Shown piece by piece: positions 27,281 through 35,618 of a DNA stretch of 64,000 bases. The stretch is from the NCBI RefSeq assembly GCF_002216685.1, contig NZ_CP022352.1:372001-436000 (forward strand). The letters are read 5' to 3'. The notes under the pieces are model-generated. The model was not told where the DNA came from. It worked only from the letters and a program-made list of their open reading frames with translations, and did not search any database. The position numbers were made by a program, and so were the translations under genes. The first letter of the stretch is position 1; every line of letters begins with the position of its first letter. The stretch is from Vibrio tarriae (lineage in GTDB: Bacteria; Pseudomonadota; Gammaproteobacteria; Enterobacterales; Vibrionaceae).

Positions 27281-28132
27281 ATGGAAGTGATGAGCGACAT
27301 TCTCCGCGCGATACGGGTGTCTGGCAGCGTCTATTTTTGCAGTCAAGTTGAAGCACCTTGGACAAAAAACTTTCATGATGCCGAACAAGCCAGCTTTCAC
27401 ATGATTCGCCGTGGTACTTGCTGGGCAAATGTGGATGGCTATGTTGAACGATTAGAAACGGGGGATTTGATTTTTCTTGGCCCAGGGCAAGAGCATGTAC
27501 TTTCTAGCCAATCTCCCGTTAAAGGACAACCCGATTTTGAAGAGTCAACTCTGCTGCTGTGTGGATCATTCAGCTTCACACGCACGGCGACTACACCACT
27601 ATTGAGTGTGTTTCCCCGCGTTACGATAGTGCGAGACAAGGACTTTACTAAGTACCCTTGGCTGCGCAGCACTTTTGACCAGTTAAGTGCGGAATACCTT
27701 TCGCAAGGCCCCGGATCTGAGTTGATTGTGAATAAACTGACCGAGATCATTTTGGTTGAGCTGATCCGAATTAACTTTGGCCGTGAACAAAACAGCCCAT
27801 TCTTAGAGGCATTGAACGACAAACGTATTTCTCGCGCTCTACAACTGTTGCATAATCACCCTCAGCAAAGTTGGACACTCGAATCACTCGCTAACCAAAT
27901 TGGCATGTCGCGCGCCGCTTTTGCTAATCGTTTTTCCACCTTGGTTGGCCGCCCGATGTTTGAGTATTTAACTCACCTGCGGATGCAAAAAGCGCAGGAA
28001 TTGCTGCAAGAATCCCTGCTACCCATTGATGACATTGCCGAGCAAGTGGGCTATGAATCCGAGCGCGCTTTCACCCTGACCTTTAAAAAGCACACAGGCA
28101 CAACGCCGAAACGCTTTAGGTCACAAAGCTAA
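27281..28132 (+). CDS. AraC-family regulator with cupin sensor, RclR-like
   Basis: This 283-residue protein has an N-terminal cupin_6 domain and a C-terminal double HTH (WTLESLANQIGMSRAAFANRF, then LPIDDIAEQVGYESERAFTLTFKK). The cupin has Cys20 (VYFCSQVE) and Cys94 (LLLCGSF). These correspond in position and context to the redox-sensing Cys21 and Cys89 of E. coli RclR, which responds to hypochlorous acid. An additional Cys47 is present. Start: ATG at 27281 with GAGG 6 nt upstream; ATG at 27269 is in frame but would overlap that RBS. It probably controls the divergent grxC-DUF417 pair. Confidence 0.85.
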   Translation: MEVMSDILRAIRVSGSVYFCSQVEAPWTKNFHDAEQASFHMIRRGTCWANVDGYVERLETGDLIFLGPGQEHVLSSQSPVKGQPDFEESTLLLCGSFSFTRTATTPLLSVFPRVTIVRDKDFTKYPWLRSTFDQLSAEYLSQGPGSELIVNKLTEIILVELIRINFGREQNSPFLEALNDKRISRALQLLHNHPQQSWTLESLANQIGMSRAAFANRFSTLVGRPMFEYLTHLRMQKAQELLQESLLPIDDIAEQVGYESERAFTLTFKKHTGTTPKRFRSQS

Positions 28133-28177
28133 CAAAGCAAAAATATATTCTGTGGGGTAGCTTCCCCTTTCAGATTT

Positions 28178-28245
28178 CTATTTTGATTTATTCGCCTTGC
28201 CTTGAAACAGCTTAACGCTCTTTTTATTCTGCGTGCGGCGGTATT
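28178..28245 (-). pseudogene. Detached 3' end of the DEAD-box helicase gene (left repeat)
   Basis: Read on the minus strand this encodes RRTQNKKSVKLFQGKANKSK and a TAG stop. This is the same frame as the C terminus of the helicase at 30680, which now ends differently (FQGKSKPSVPRAK). It is best explained as the ancestral gene end, moved 2.5 kb away when the T6SS island inserted. Confidence 0.75.
28201..28242 (+). repeat. Left direct repeat (att-like) of the T6SS island
   Basis: These 42 bp match 30715-30756 at 40 of 42 positions, in the same orientation. The repeat lies inside helicase 3' coding sequence. Confidence 0.85.
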
Positions 28246-28274
28246 TTTTCCGATCATGTGAAATTAGATTAATA

Positions 28275-28709
28275 CTATTTTTCAGTTATATAAGAATCTT
28301 GACTGACAATAAAATCATTGAATTTCTTAGATTGAGAGGCTCTAAAACATCCATAACTCTTAGAGGTTTCGCCATTTTTCATATAACCGAGTAAATGAAC
28401 AGCCTCATCGATCAAAACACTAGCCGCCTTCGCATACGGGTCGTGTTCAGTATCGAATGTCTCTTCGTTTTGAACAACCATATGTCCGCCATTACCCATA
28501 AAAGAGAAAGCCCGTTTGCTGTATTTCAAGTCTTCAGCCAACGTACTTTTGGGATCAATAGCAATCAAACAAGTCACCAGTGCATAATCTTTTAGCTGAT
28601 TCCTAGCATCAAGTACTTGTTCATTTGAAACACTTACAGATGCAACACACCCTATTGAGAAAAAGAAAACAGAGAGAAGTAGAGAATGAACTAATTTTTT
28701 AGTTCCCAT
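28275..28709 (-). CDS. Tai4-type T6SS immunity protein
   Basis: This 144-residue protein has an N-terminal secretion signal (LVHSLLLSVFFFSIGC, lipobox-like) and a helical body containing LKDYALVTCLIA and YGCFRASQ. I place it with Tai4 immunity proteins because of the body pattern, the periplasmic targeting expected for blocking a cell wall amidase, and its place right after a Tae4 effector. Its start overlaps the effector's 3' end by 19 bp, giving tight co-expression. AT-rich composition fits horizontal transfer. Confidence in the family is moderate; confidence in the immunity role is higher. Confidence 0.75.
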   Translation of the reverse strand: MGTKKLVHSLLLSVFFFSIGCVASVSVSNEQVLDARNQLKDYALVTCLIAIDPKSTLAEDLKYSKRAFSFMGNGGHMVVQNEETFDTEHDPYAKAASVLIDEAVHLLGYMKNGETSKSYGCFRASQSKKFNDFIVSQDSYITEK

Positions 28710-29263
28710 AGCATTACCCTTTTAGGCTTCACAGCCCCATTATAATGTTCGTAGTAACCTAACTCTTGGTAGCGACTTCCATCTCCGGTAGATGAACCAT
28801 TCCAAAGCGTCACGTGCCCAGACGCATCACCCCATCCGCTGACTTCAATAATGATCAATCCTTTTTTTCCAGAAATTGCTGAAATATCAGAAGGACTCAT
28901 ATCGTATTCCGGTTTACCCCAATTAAATTCAATATACTTAATTAGATCTTTAACTCGAAGTATATAAACTTTATTGTCAGCACCTCTGACACGATATATT
29001 GGGTAGGTTTCAATAATTGTTCCACCAGGAATAAGAAAACCACCATAGTTGAAACCGCGGCTCATCCTTAGAGCACAAGCATTTGCATAACTTGTATTGT
29101 CAGATTCATAAAGTTCAAAGGCTCGTCCTCCGACTAACTCATACACTTCTGGAGCTGGTTTGAAACCAACTTCTAAATAAGCAGACCAGAGGTCTGAAAA
29201 ACGAGGACGCTTAATATTTACTGTTGTCGCAGAGTTTCCAGCACTTGCAGTAATATTTCCCAT
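28691..29263 (-). CDS. Tae4-family T6SS peptidoglycan amidase effector
   Basis: This 190-residue protein has the Tae4 catalytic layout: Cys63 in YANACALRMSRGFNYGG and His150 in GDASGHVTLWNG, as in NlpC/P60-like amidases that cut the gamma-D-glutamyl-mDAP bond of peptidoglycan. There is no signal peptide, as expected for a T6SS-delivered toxin. Its start codon shares a base with the PAAR stop codon and its end overlaps the immunity gene. It is presumably carried to target cells on the PAAR tip of a T6SS encoded elsewhere. Confidence 0.85.
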   Translation of the reverse strand: MGNITASAGNSATTVNIKRPRFSDLWSAYLEVGFKPAPEVYELVGGRAFELYESDNTSYANACALRMSRGFNYGGFLIPGGTIIETYPIYRVRGADNKVYILRVKDLIKYIEFNWGKPEYDMSPSDISAISGKKGLIIIEVSGWGDASGHVTLWNGSSTGDGSRYQELGYYEHYNGAVKPKRVMLWELKN

Positions 29264-29838
29264 TACATTACCTTCCCTTCAAGTTCCAAGCGGCTATCTT
29301 TCAAAACATCAGCAATACAAACTTCACCTCTTTCGTCAACATACCCAATGACAGTTTTGTTGACCACTCCAGTTAATATGATTGAAACTGCCTCCCCAGA
29401 AAGGTAACCAACTGTTTTTGCATGTACATTAACATCGGTATAGTGGCGAGATACTTCCGAGAGTATTCGCCTATCTGAACCATAAGAAAAGAAAACCTGA
29501 GTAATCCTCTTCGGCACTCCTACACCTAATGGCAGGCTATTTCCAGTCGATGGTGCATCACCAATATTAACTGTACCACCACCAATAGTGATACCACCGC
29601 AACTTATCGCACCACCAGTAATTGCAGCCGCTACCCCATTAATAAACACAGTAGAAGAACCAGATGCGATAGCACGACCGTGTGGTGGATGTTTTGGTTT
29701 ATCGTGAGGTTCTAATGGATCACCAACTCGAGCAGCAGGAATACCATCAAATTTCACATTAGGTGAGCCTACAGTCACTGGTGTGGGTGGGAAACCATCG
29801 TGATCAGTTCCTATGTCACCAACTCTAACTGCCTTCAT
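29263..29838 (-). CDS. PAAR-domain T6SS spike-tip protein with C-terminal extension
   Basis: This 191-residue protein has PAAR repeats in residues 1-100 (AVRVGDIGTDHDGFPPTPVTVGSPNVKFDG, AARVGDPLEPH, ASGSSTVFINGVAAAITGGAI) and an extra domain of about 85 residues from about 105 to the end (ITQVFFSYGSDRRILSEVSRHY...), probably a small beta domain that recruits the effector. PAAR proteins sharpen the VgrG spike. Start: ATG at 29838 (AAGGA upstream); a GTG at 29844 is possible. It is the first gene of the effector-immunity operon. Confidence 0.88.
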   Translation of the reverse strand: MKAVRVGDIGTDHDGFPPTPVTVGSPNVKFDGIPAARVGDPLEPHDKPKHPPHGRAIASGSSTVFINGVAAAITGGAISCGGITIGGGTVNIGDAPSTGNSLPLGVGVPKRITQVFFSYGSDRRILSEVSRHYTDVNVHAKTVGYLSGEAVSIILTGVVNKTVIGYVDERGEVCIADVLKDSRLELEGKVM

Positions 29839-30158
29839 AATCACATCGTCCTTGTCATTTGATGGACTCTTATTTAAAGGATTCCATAACAGTAGGCAAG
29901 CTCGCTATGTTTAAACCTGAACACAGGTCATTAGCAGGCAAGTTCTTGCTTGATAGGAAAAATTAGCCCAAAGATCGATTTAAAAGCCTAATGAACACAA
30001 CTCGTTAAAACACACCAACTCTATCTCAGCGAATCAAAAAAGAGGGACATCCAGTACTGCAGCTGAAATTACAAGATGATCTTCATACTCAACATACTTT
30101 CATTCACCATGCCAATCTCATACCTGTGATCTTGCTGCTTTATCTATGCTTTCGCGCA
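29839..30158. other. Non-coding or decayed left part of the island's plus-strand region
   Basis: About 320 bp holds the promoter region of the PAAR operon and, further right, short open stretches such as KEGHPVLQLKLQDDLHTQ that look like leftovers of a gene. I see no intact gene, no terminator and no repeat. Confidence 0.4.
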
Positions 30159-30709
30159 CGCTGTTGGTAGTTTCAACGCTTACTCTGGCTATCCAACTCA
30201 TGCTATTAAAATGACGGATAAAGAGATCGAACTGAGCATCAATACTCAGATCGCTTGGATGAAAGATGAAGGGGCTTTTACCGATATGGCCGCCTGCATT
30301 GGCAAACCAGAAGGCACCATCATTAAAGGTACTTGAGAAGTGTATGAAAGGTGATGAGAGTCAATATGAGCTGTGTTACAGCAATGGATTTAAGTCTGTA
30401 CTCGGGGTGACAAATGAACACTTAGAAGCCTGCATGGACCAATACGGCGACGATGAAGAAGATCAGTATTACGCGCTACAAGAGAAAGAAGAGAAGTTAA
30501 GGGTTGAGCTCGATGAACTGCAAAGCCGCAATGACCACTCAGGCGCCCATTGGAGTAAAATCGAATCGCTCGAGCAGCAAGAGCTACGTAAACACTATCA
30601 TGCTCCGAGTGGCACTTTCCTCGATAAAATAGATGAGAATTACCCCAAATGTCATCTTATGGTTCCAGCCACAAATAGCTTACTTAGCTCGAGGCACGGA
30701 TGGTTTTGA
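30159..30709 (+). pseudogene. Decayed gene of unknown function in the T6SS island
   Basis: One frame reads a short hydrophobic stretch then FNAYSGYPTHAIKMTDKEIELSINTQIAWMKDEG...KPEGTIIKGT and stops at about 30336. The next frame continues without a gap as EKCMKGDESQYELCYSNGFKSVLG...LEACMDQYGDDEEDQYYALQ and runs to 30709. The join and the paired cysteines suggest one secreted or periplasmic protein broken by a frameshift. It could be a former immunity protein, but I do not recognise it. Its end overlaps the end of the helicase gene on the other strand by 30 bp. Confidence 0.5.
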
Positions 30710-31918
30710 CTTACCTTGAAACTGCTTAACGCTCTTTTTATTTTGCGTGCGGCGGTTGGCCTGTTTATCACGCGGAGCACGTTTGCTTTCACCTGTTGAT
30801 GGCTGATCGGTCACTGGAAAACCATCCAGATTCTGTATGGGTAAATCACGTTGGGTTAGGGTGCGAATGGCATTCAGTGCATCCATTTCTCCGTGACACA
30901 CTAACGAGAGCGCAATGCCTTGCTGCCCCGCTCTGGCGGTGCGGCCTACACGGTGCACGTACGTTTCTGCGTACATCGGCAATTCAAAGTTGATCACAAC
31001 GGGAAGCTGCTCAATATGAATGCCGCGAGCGAGCAGATCGGTGGCAATCAATACTTGGGTTGAGCCGTTTTTAAATTCTGCCAGTGCCGCTTCACGTTCC
31101 GATTGGCTTTTATCACCATGCAGCGCAGTTGCCACTATACCCGCTTTGTTGAGTTTTTTGGTCAAACTATCGGCATTCTCTTTTGCGCCGATAAACACCA
31201 GCACTTGCGGCCATTGGTGCTGCTTTAAAAGGGCTACCAAGGCTTGCGTTTTACTCCCCTTATTCACCAAATACAGCGTTTCTTGCACCGCTTGGTTAAT
31301 GCTGTTCTCAGGGTTAGCAGAGACTTGGGTTGGCGCATGCATCAATTGCTGCGCTTTGAGTTTCAAATCATCAGAGAAGGTCGCAGAACACATCACGGTT
31401 TGGCGCACACCGGCGGTTTGACTGGCTAACGCTTGCACTTGCGGCCAAAAGCCCATGTCGAGCAGACGATCGGCTTCGTCTAACACCAGCGTCGTTACGC
31501 GGTTCAAGCTCAATCCACTTTGGGTTAAATCGAACAAACGTCCCGTGGTTGCCACCAGAATATTCGGGTTCTCAGCCAGCGCATTTTGCTGCTCAGTCTT
31601 ATTTACCCCACCGCACAAGCAGAGCGTGTTCAGCCCTAATGCTGTACCAACGTGAGTGAGCACTTCGCTCACCTGCATGGCTAATTCACGCGTGGGTACC
31701 AACACTAAGGCTTGCTGCTCAGGGCTAGTTTTTAAACGTTCAAGCAGAGGCAGACCGTAAGCCAAGGTTTTTCCACTTCCCGTATTCGCCAACGCCAACA
31801 CATCTTTGCCCGTTAACATGGCTGGGATCACCAAAGTTTGAATGGCGGTGGGTTGGGTGATCGCTTTAGGCAGAGCTTGGATTAGATCAGCGCTTAACGC
31901 GAGAGAGGAAAATGACAT
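30680..31918 (-). CDS. DEAD-box ATP-dependent RNA helicase (RhlE-like)
   Basis: This 412-residue protein has all core motifs: the Q motif region (QPTAIQTLVIP), ANTGSGKT (Walker A), PTRELA, DEAD in VLDEADRLLDMGF, SAT, ATDLLARGIH and HRVGRTARAG. A basic tail (RAPRDKQANRRTQNKKSVKQF) follows. Such helicases remodel RNA in ribosome assembly or decay. The start at 31918 begins MSFSSLALSADL; upstream residues are not family-like. The last about 13 residues (FQGKSKPSVPRAK) derive from the T6SS island, because the ancestral end lies at 28178. Confidence 0.92.
   Translation of the reverse strand: MSFSSLALSADLIQALPKAITQPTAIQTLVIPAMLTGKDVLALANTGSGKTLAYGLPLLERLKTSPEQQALVLVPTRELAMQVSEVLTHVGTALGLNTLCLCGGVNKTEQQNALAENPNILVATTGRLFDLTQSGLSLNRVTTLVLDEADRLLDMGFWPQVQALASQTAGVRQTVMCSATFSDDLKLKAQQLMHAPTQVSANPENSINQAVQETLYLVNKGSKTQALVALLKQHQWPQVLVFIGAKENADSLTKKLNKAGIVATALHGDKSQSEREAALAEFKNGSTQVLIATDLLARGIHIEQLPVVINFELPMYAETYVHRVGRTARAGQQGIALSLVCHGEMDALNAIRTLTQRDLPIQNLDGFPVTDQPSTGESKRAPRDKQANRRTQNKKSVKQFQGKSKPSVPRAK
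30715..30756 (+). repeat. Right direct repeat (att-like) of the T6SS island
   Basis: This is the copy within the intact helicase gene, 40/42 identical to 28201-28242 and in the same orientation. Confidence 0.85.
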
Positions 31919-32015
31919 GGGTTGAGTACCTGAATATTCAAAAAACAATATGGGGCGAATTATCGCAGGCGTGGACTTTATCACAAGCGCATTTAAGAAT
32001 ACTCAGTATTTCAAG

Positions 32016-32167
32016 ATCCAAACAACTTGGAGTTGTAGATATACCCTTCCTACTTGAAGCTGCAGCGGTGTTGGCTACGCTCGTTCACCCCAATCACATA
32101 GCTTGCCTATGCTCATGGGGATTCACTTACTTGCCGCCTACCTGCAACTCCAAGTTGTTTGGGTATA
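32016..32167 (-). repeat. ERIC repeat (reversed) with an extra outer arm
   Basis: The full 128-bp ERIC occupies 32040-32167, inverted relative to those at 2541 and 20266. Just before it, 32016-32039 contains CCAAACAACTTGGAGTTG, a second copy of the outer arm. The segment 32018-32163 is therefore bounded by long inverted arms. It fills most of the 280-300 bp gap between the helicase start and the ctlX-like stop; nothing else is seen there. Confidence 0.8.
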
Positions 32168-32227
32168 GGTAGCTATATGTAAAGCAAAGGAAGATCACCT
32201 CATCTCCCTTTGTTTTGCTGATTCACC

Positions 32228-33199
32228 TTACGCTTGTTTTGGCAAGAACAACTCAGCCAACATACAGCGCACACTGCCGCCACCAATGGTTTCTATGGTA
32301 GGCACAGAAAATGGCAGTAACTTACCGTGGGTGGCAAGTTGGTTAAGTTGAGCGGGAGTAAAAGCCTCATAAGCCGATTGCGACATTGCAATCACTTTCT
32401 GGCCGTCAGCGGTTTCGAGTTGCAGGATATTGCCGCAAAAGCGGTTCATCTGCTCAATCGAAATCGAAATTACCTGTTTATCTTTAGCGAGAGACTTTAC
32501 GACAAATCGGCGCTCATATTCGGGGATAGCTTCATCGCAAATCACGCAGAAATGCTCGCCTATCGCCATCATCACATTGGTGTGATAAATCGGCGAGCCA
32601 GAGGGCAATCGAGTTTGGAACGAAACCACGCGCGAATAGCCGATCTGTTCGGCATACACTTCCAACACTTCACGATCACAGCGCTGTGAAAGCCCCGCAT
32701 AAATGGTGCGATTAGGGTGATCCATTACCATCACGCCGGTGCTTTCCAAAAACGCTTGCTGCTCAGTAAACGCCAGTAAAGAGTGCTGTTTTTTCACAGC
32801 AAAGCCTTGCTTTTGTAAGGTATCAATCAAAGCTTCAGGGCGCACTTCCAAACGGCGGTTGGCGCACGCCATCGGAAACAAAAACAGCTCGCCCGCGTCA
32901 GTGGTACTGAACCAGTTATTCGGGAACACCGCATCCGGTGTTTCACCTTGGCCTAGGGGGTAATCAAATATCACAACGTCAACGCCCGCTTGGCGAAGAC
33001 CGTTTACCATGGCGTTAAATTCGGCCATAGCGCGCTGCAAAATGGTTTCAGCGCTGAGTGCCAGCGGGTTTTGAAACGCATTATCTTGCGCAGTTTGCCC
33101 ATTAAAGCCGAACTCTTTTGGCGGCACCATAACGACAGCGCGAGCCGTTTGCGCAGCAGAGCGCGGAATCAACATATTGGGTTGTAGATGAACATTCAT
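32228..33199 (-). CDS. ctlX: CtlX-family amidinotransferase/citrullinase-type hydrolase
   Basis: This 323-residue enzyme is of the guanidino-group modifying superfamily (dimethylargininase and arginine deiminase fold). Visible are DAVFPNNWFST (substrate loop), IYHTNVMMAIG with the catalytic His, and GGGSVRCMLAELF with the nucleophilic Cys near the C terminus. CtlX proteins are linked to citrulline use or related guanidino/ureido hydrolysis; the substrate is not proven here. I chose ATG at 33199 over the GTG at 33208. It appears monocistronic. Confidence 0.82.
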   Translation of the reverse strand: MNVHLQPNMLIPRSAAQTARAVVMVPPKEFGFNGQTAQDNAFQNPLALSAETILQRAMAEFNAMVNGLRQAGVDVVIFDYPLGQGETPDAVFPNNWFSTTDAGELFLFPMACANRRLEVRPEALIDTLQKQGFAVKKQHSLLAFTEQQAFLESTGVMVMDHPNRTIYAGLSQRCDREVLEVYAEQIGYSRVVSFQTRLPSGSPIYHTNVMMAIGEHFCVICDEAIPEYERRFVVKSLAKDKQVISISIEQMNRFCGNILQLETADGQKVIAMSQSAYEAFTPAQLNQLATHGKLLPFSVPTIETIGGGSVRCMLAELFLPKQA

Positions 33200-33208
33200 A
33201 ATAGGCAC

Positions 33209-33607
33209 TCATCACCGATTTCACCCCAAAAGTGTAAACAGAATGTTAACTAAAGATTTGCTGATTTTGATGAATTTCAATCGATAAATTTTATCTTTTT
33301 ACTGAAAAAATGGTTCATCACAGTCAAATTTGCTGGCGTTATGGATTACATCGGCTGGATTCGCTTAGAAATACCACGCCAAACGAATTAGCTCACTCGC
33401 CTGTAAGCAAACAACTTGGAGTGGCAGCTTCGACTCGGAAGGTCTATACGCAAATGACTTGGCGTTGCAGGTCGCAAGGGTATAACTTCAAGTCACCAAT
33501 GGATAACGTTATACTGCTTCCGTTTTAACAGAAAATCACATTTTGGCGGACGCTCGCACGCGTGCTCTCTCCCTCACTGCCGCCCTATCACAGCAAGGAT
33601 CTTGTTC
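33209..33607. other. Divergent gap with shortened ERIC-like remnants
   Basis: This 400 bp AT-rich gap has fragments of ERIC arms at about 33404-33485 (ACAACTTGGAGTGGCAGCTT, then CGCAAGGGTATAACTT), badly diverged. No gene is seen. Promoters for ctlX-like (minus) and the ABC transporter (plus) must lie here. Confidence 0.45.
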
Positions 33608-35467
33608 ATGTTTAAGCTATTTGAAGGTTTCACCGAACCGTTTCCCAAAGGTGAACCCCAACGCCCACCCAATACTTTGTGGGCATTCTGTCGTCACTAC
33701 ACTCGTGGCTTTGAAAAACCGCTGATGGTGATGGCGTTACTCAGCACTTCAATCGCGATCATTGAAGTTTCCCTGTTTGGTTTTATGGGAAAACTGGTGG
33801 ATTGGCTTTCCACTAGCCACCCAGAAACCTTTTTGGCGGAGAATCAAAGCACACTGATTGGACTAGGTTTACTGGTACTGATTGGTATGCCGATGCTCAT
33901 CGCCCTCTATTCGTTGCTGATCCATCAAACACTCCTCGGTAATTACCCGATGTCGATCCGTTGGTTGGCTCATCGCTATCTGCTCAAGCAAAGCGTGTCG
34001 TTTTATCAAGACGAATTTGCAGGGCGCATCTCAACCAAAGTGATGCAAACGGCGCTCGCGGTACGTGAAACCGTGATGAAAAGCCTCGATGTGTTTGTGT
34101 ATGTGATGGTCTATTTCACCGCGATTGTGGTGATTTTGGCACAGGCCGATTGGCGCTTAATGATCCCGATGCTGATTTGGCTAGCGATTTACGTTACGGT
34201 GCAAATGTATTACGTGCCTAAGCTGAAAAAGGTCTCTTCCGAACAAGCCGATGCCCGTTCACTGATGAGTGGCCGTATCGTCGATAGCTACACCAACATC
34301 ATGACCGTAAAGCTGTTTTCACATAGCCAACGTGAAACGCAATACGCCGAAGAAGGCATGCAAGATTTTCTGGGCACCGTACATCGCCAAATGCGTTTGG
34401 TGACCGGTTTTAATATTTGGGTTGAAATGGCCAACTACTTGTTGGTGTTTACCATTGCTGCCCTGTCGATTTATCTCTGGACCACTAGCGCCATCAGCGT
34501 CGGTGCCATTGCGGTTGCGGTCAGTTTATCCTTGCGTATCAACGGCATGTCTAAATGGATCATGTGGGAAGTCAGCGCCCTGTTTGAAAACATCGGTACC
34601 GTTGTGGATGGCATGACCATGCTGGGCAAACCCATCACAGTCACCGACAAACCTGACGCGAAACCCTTGGTGGTTAAGCATGGTGGCATTACGTTTGATG
34701 ATGTGAGCTTCCACTACGGTGAAAACAAAGGCGTGATCAATCATCTCAACCTCAACATCAAACCGGGTGAAAAAGTCGGTTTAGTGGGGCGTTCGGGAGC
34801 CGGTAAATCGACCTTGGTGAACCTGTTACTGCGTTTTCATGATGTGGAAAGCGGCCGCATTCTCATTGATGGTCAACCCATTTCGGAAGTGACCCAAGAA
34901 TCGCTGCGCAGCAAAATCGGCATGGTGACACAAGATACGTCACTGCTGCACCGCTCCATTCGCGACAACATTTTGTACGGCAATCCGAACGCCACCGAGG
35001 AGCAGCTGTTGAAAGCCACAGCGCAAGCCCACGCTCATGAGTTCATCCTCGGTTTAACCGATCCACATGGCAACAGCGGTTATGATGCACAGGTCGGTGA
35101 ACGTGGCGTCAAACTCTCCGGCGGGCAACGCCAGCGGGTTGCGATCTCTCGCGTTCTGCTCAAAGATGCGCCTTTGTTGGTGCTCGATGAAGCGACTTCC
35201 GCGCTCGATTCCGAAGTGGAAGCGGCGATCCAAGAGAGCCTCAATGAGCTGATGCAAGGCAAAACCGTGATTGCGATTGCGCATCGTCTTTCGACCATCG
35301 CCGCGATGGATCGCCTGATCGTGCTCGATAAAGGCCAAATTGTTGAGCAAGGCTCGCACCAAGAGTTGATTGCGCAAAACGGCATTTATGCTCACTTGTG
35401 GGCGCATCAAACCGGTGGCTTTATCGGTTGTGATGAAGACGAAGCGGAAGAAGCCATACTGGCGTAA
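33608..35467 (+). CDS. ABC exporter, fused permease/ATPase (half transporter)
   Basis: This 619-residue half transporter has six membrane helices in residues about 45-330 and a nucleotide-binding domain from about 360. Motifs are GRSGAGKST (Walker A), LSGGQRQRVAISR (signature), LLVLDEATSALD (Walker B) and AIAHRLSTIAAMD (H loop). It must dimerise. Substrate could be a lipid, drug or peptide. The start ATG at 33608 has AAGGA 8 nt upstream; the TTG at 33602 is less likely. The DUF445 gene follows about 150 bp later on the same strand. Confidence 0.9.
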   Translation: MFKLFEGFTEPFPKGEPQRPPNTLWAFCRHYTRGFEKPLMVMALLSTSIAIIEVSLFGFMGKLVDWLSTSHPETFLAENQSTLIGLGLLVLIGMPMLIALYSLLIHQTLLGNYPMSIRWLAHRYLLKQSVSFYQDEFAGRISTKVMQTALAVRETVMKSLDVFVYVMVYFTAIVVILAQADWRLMIPMLIWLAIYVTVQMYYVPKLKKVSSEQADARSLMSGRIVDSYTNIMTVKLFSHSQRETQYAEEGMQDFLGTVHRQMRLVTGFNIWVEMANYLLVFTIAALSIYLWTTSAISVGAIAVAVSLSLRINGMSKWIMWEVSALFENIGTVVDGMTMLGKPITVTDKPDAKPLVVKHGGITFDDVSFHYGENKGVINHLNLNIKPGEKVGLVGRSGAGKSTLVNLLLRFHDVESGRILIDGQPISEVTQESLRSKIGMVTQDTSLLHRSIRDNILYGNPNATEEQLLKATAQAHAHEFILGLTDPHGNSGYDAQVGERGVKLSGGQRQRVAISRVLLKDAPLLVLDEATSALDSEVEAAIQESLNELMQGKTVIAIAHRLSTIAAMDRLIVLDKGQIVEQGSHQELIAQNGIYAHLWAHQTGGFIGCDEDEAEEAILA

Positions 35468-35618
35468 CTCGAATCAGCACAGAATAAGCCCGCGACCATT
35501 CGCTGGCTTTCCTCTTTCAGGGCTTTTGACTTAGAATTTCGCTACTTTTTCCATGCATCAACCAAGAAGCGCTTGGCCGTTATGCCAAGGTGAGACTTTG
35601 AGTAACGAAGAGAACACC

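Larger units (their letters stand above)
28201..30756. mobile_element. T6SS cargo island (PAAR-Tae4-Tai4) inserted in a helicase 3' end
   Basis: About 2.5 kb is bounded by 42-bp direct repeats (28201-28242 and 30715-30756). The right copy is within the intact helicase gene. The left copy continues into what looks like the original gene end. Inside are a PAAR protein, a Tae4 amidase and its Tai4 immunity protein on the minus strand, and a decayed frame on the plus strand. The interior is visibly more AT-rich than its neighbours. No integrase, VgrG or Hcp is present, so it is non-autonomous. It resembles the auxiliary T6SS modules of V. cholerae in logic; identity with any named one is not claimed. 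Confidence 0.75.

Noticed and set aside
30266..30709. A single intact 147-residue gene starting at 30266
   Set aside because: The first residues of that frame read poorly, and the better N-terminal part lies in another frame just upstream, so a broken gene is more likely.
28201..30756. The T6SS module as a known V. cholerae aux cluster
   Set aside because: The effector is of the Tae4 type, and no integrase, vgrG or hcp is present. Identity with a named cluster cannot be shown without a search.
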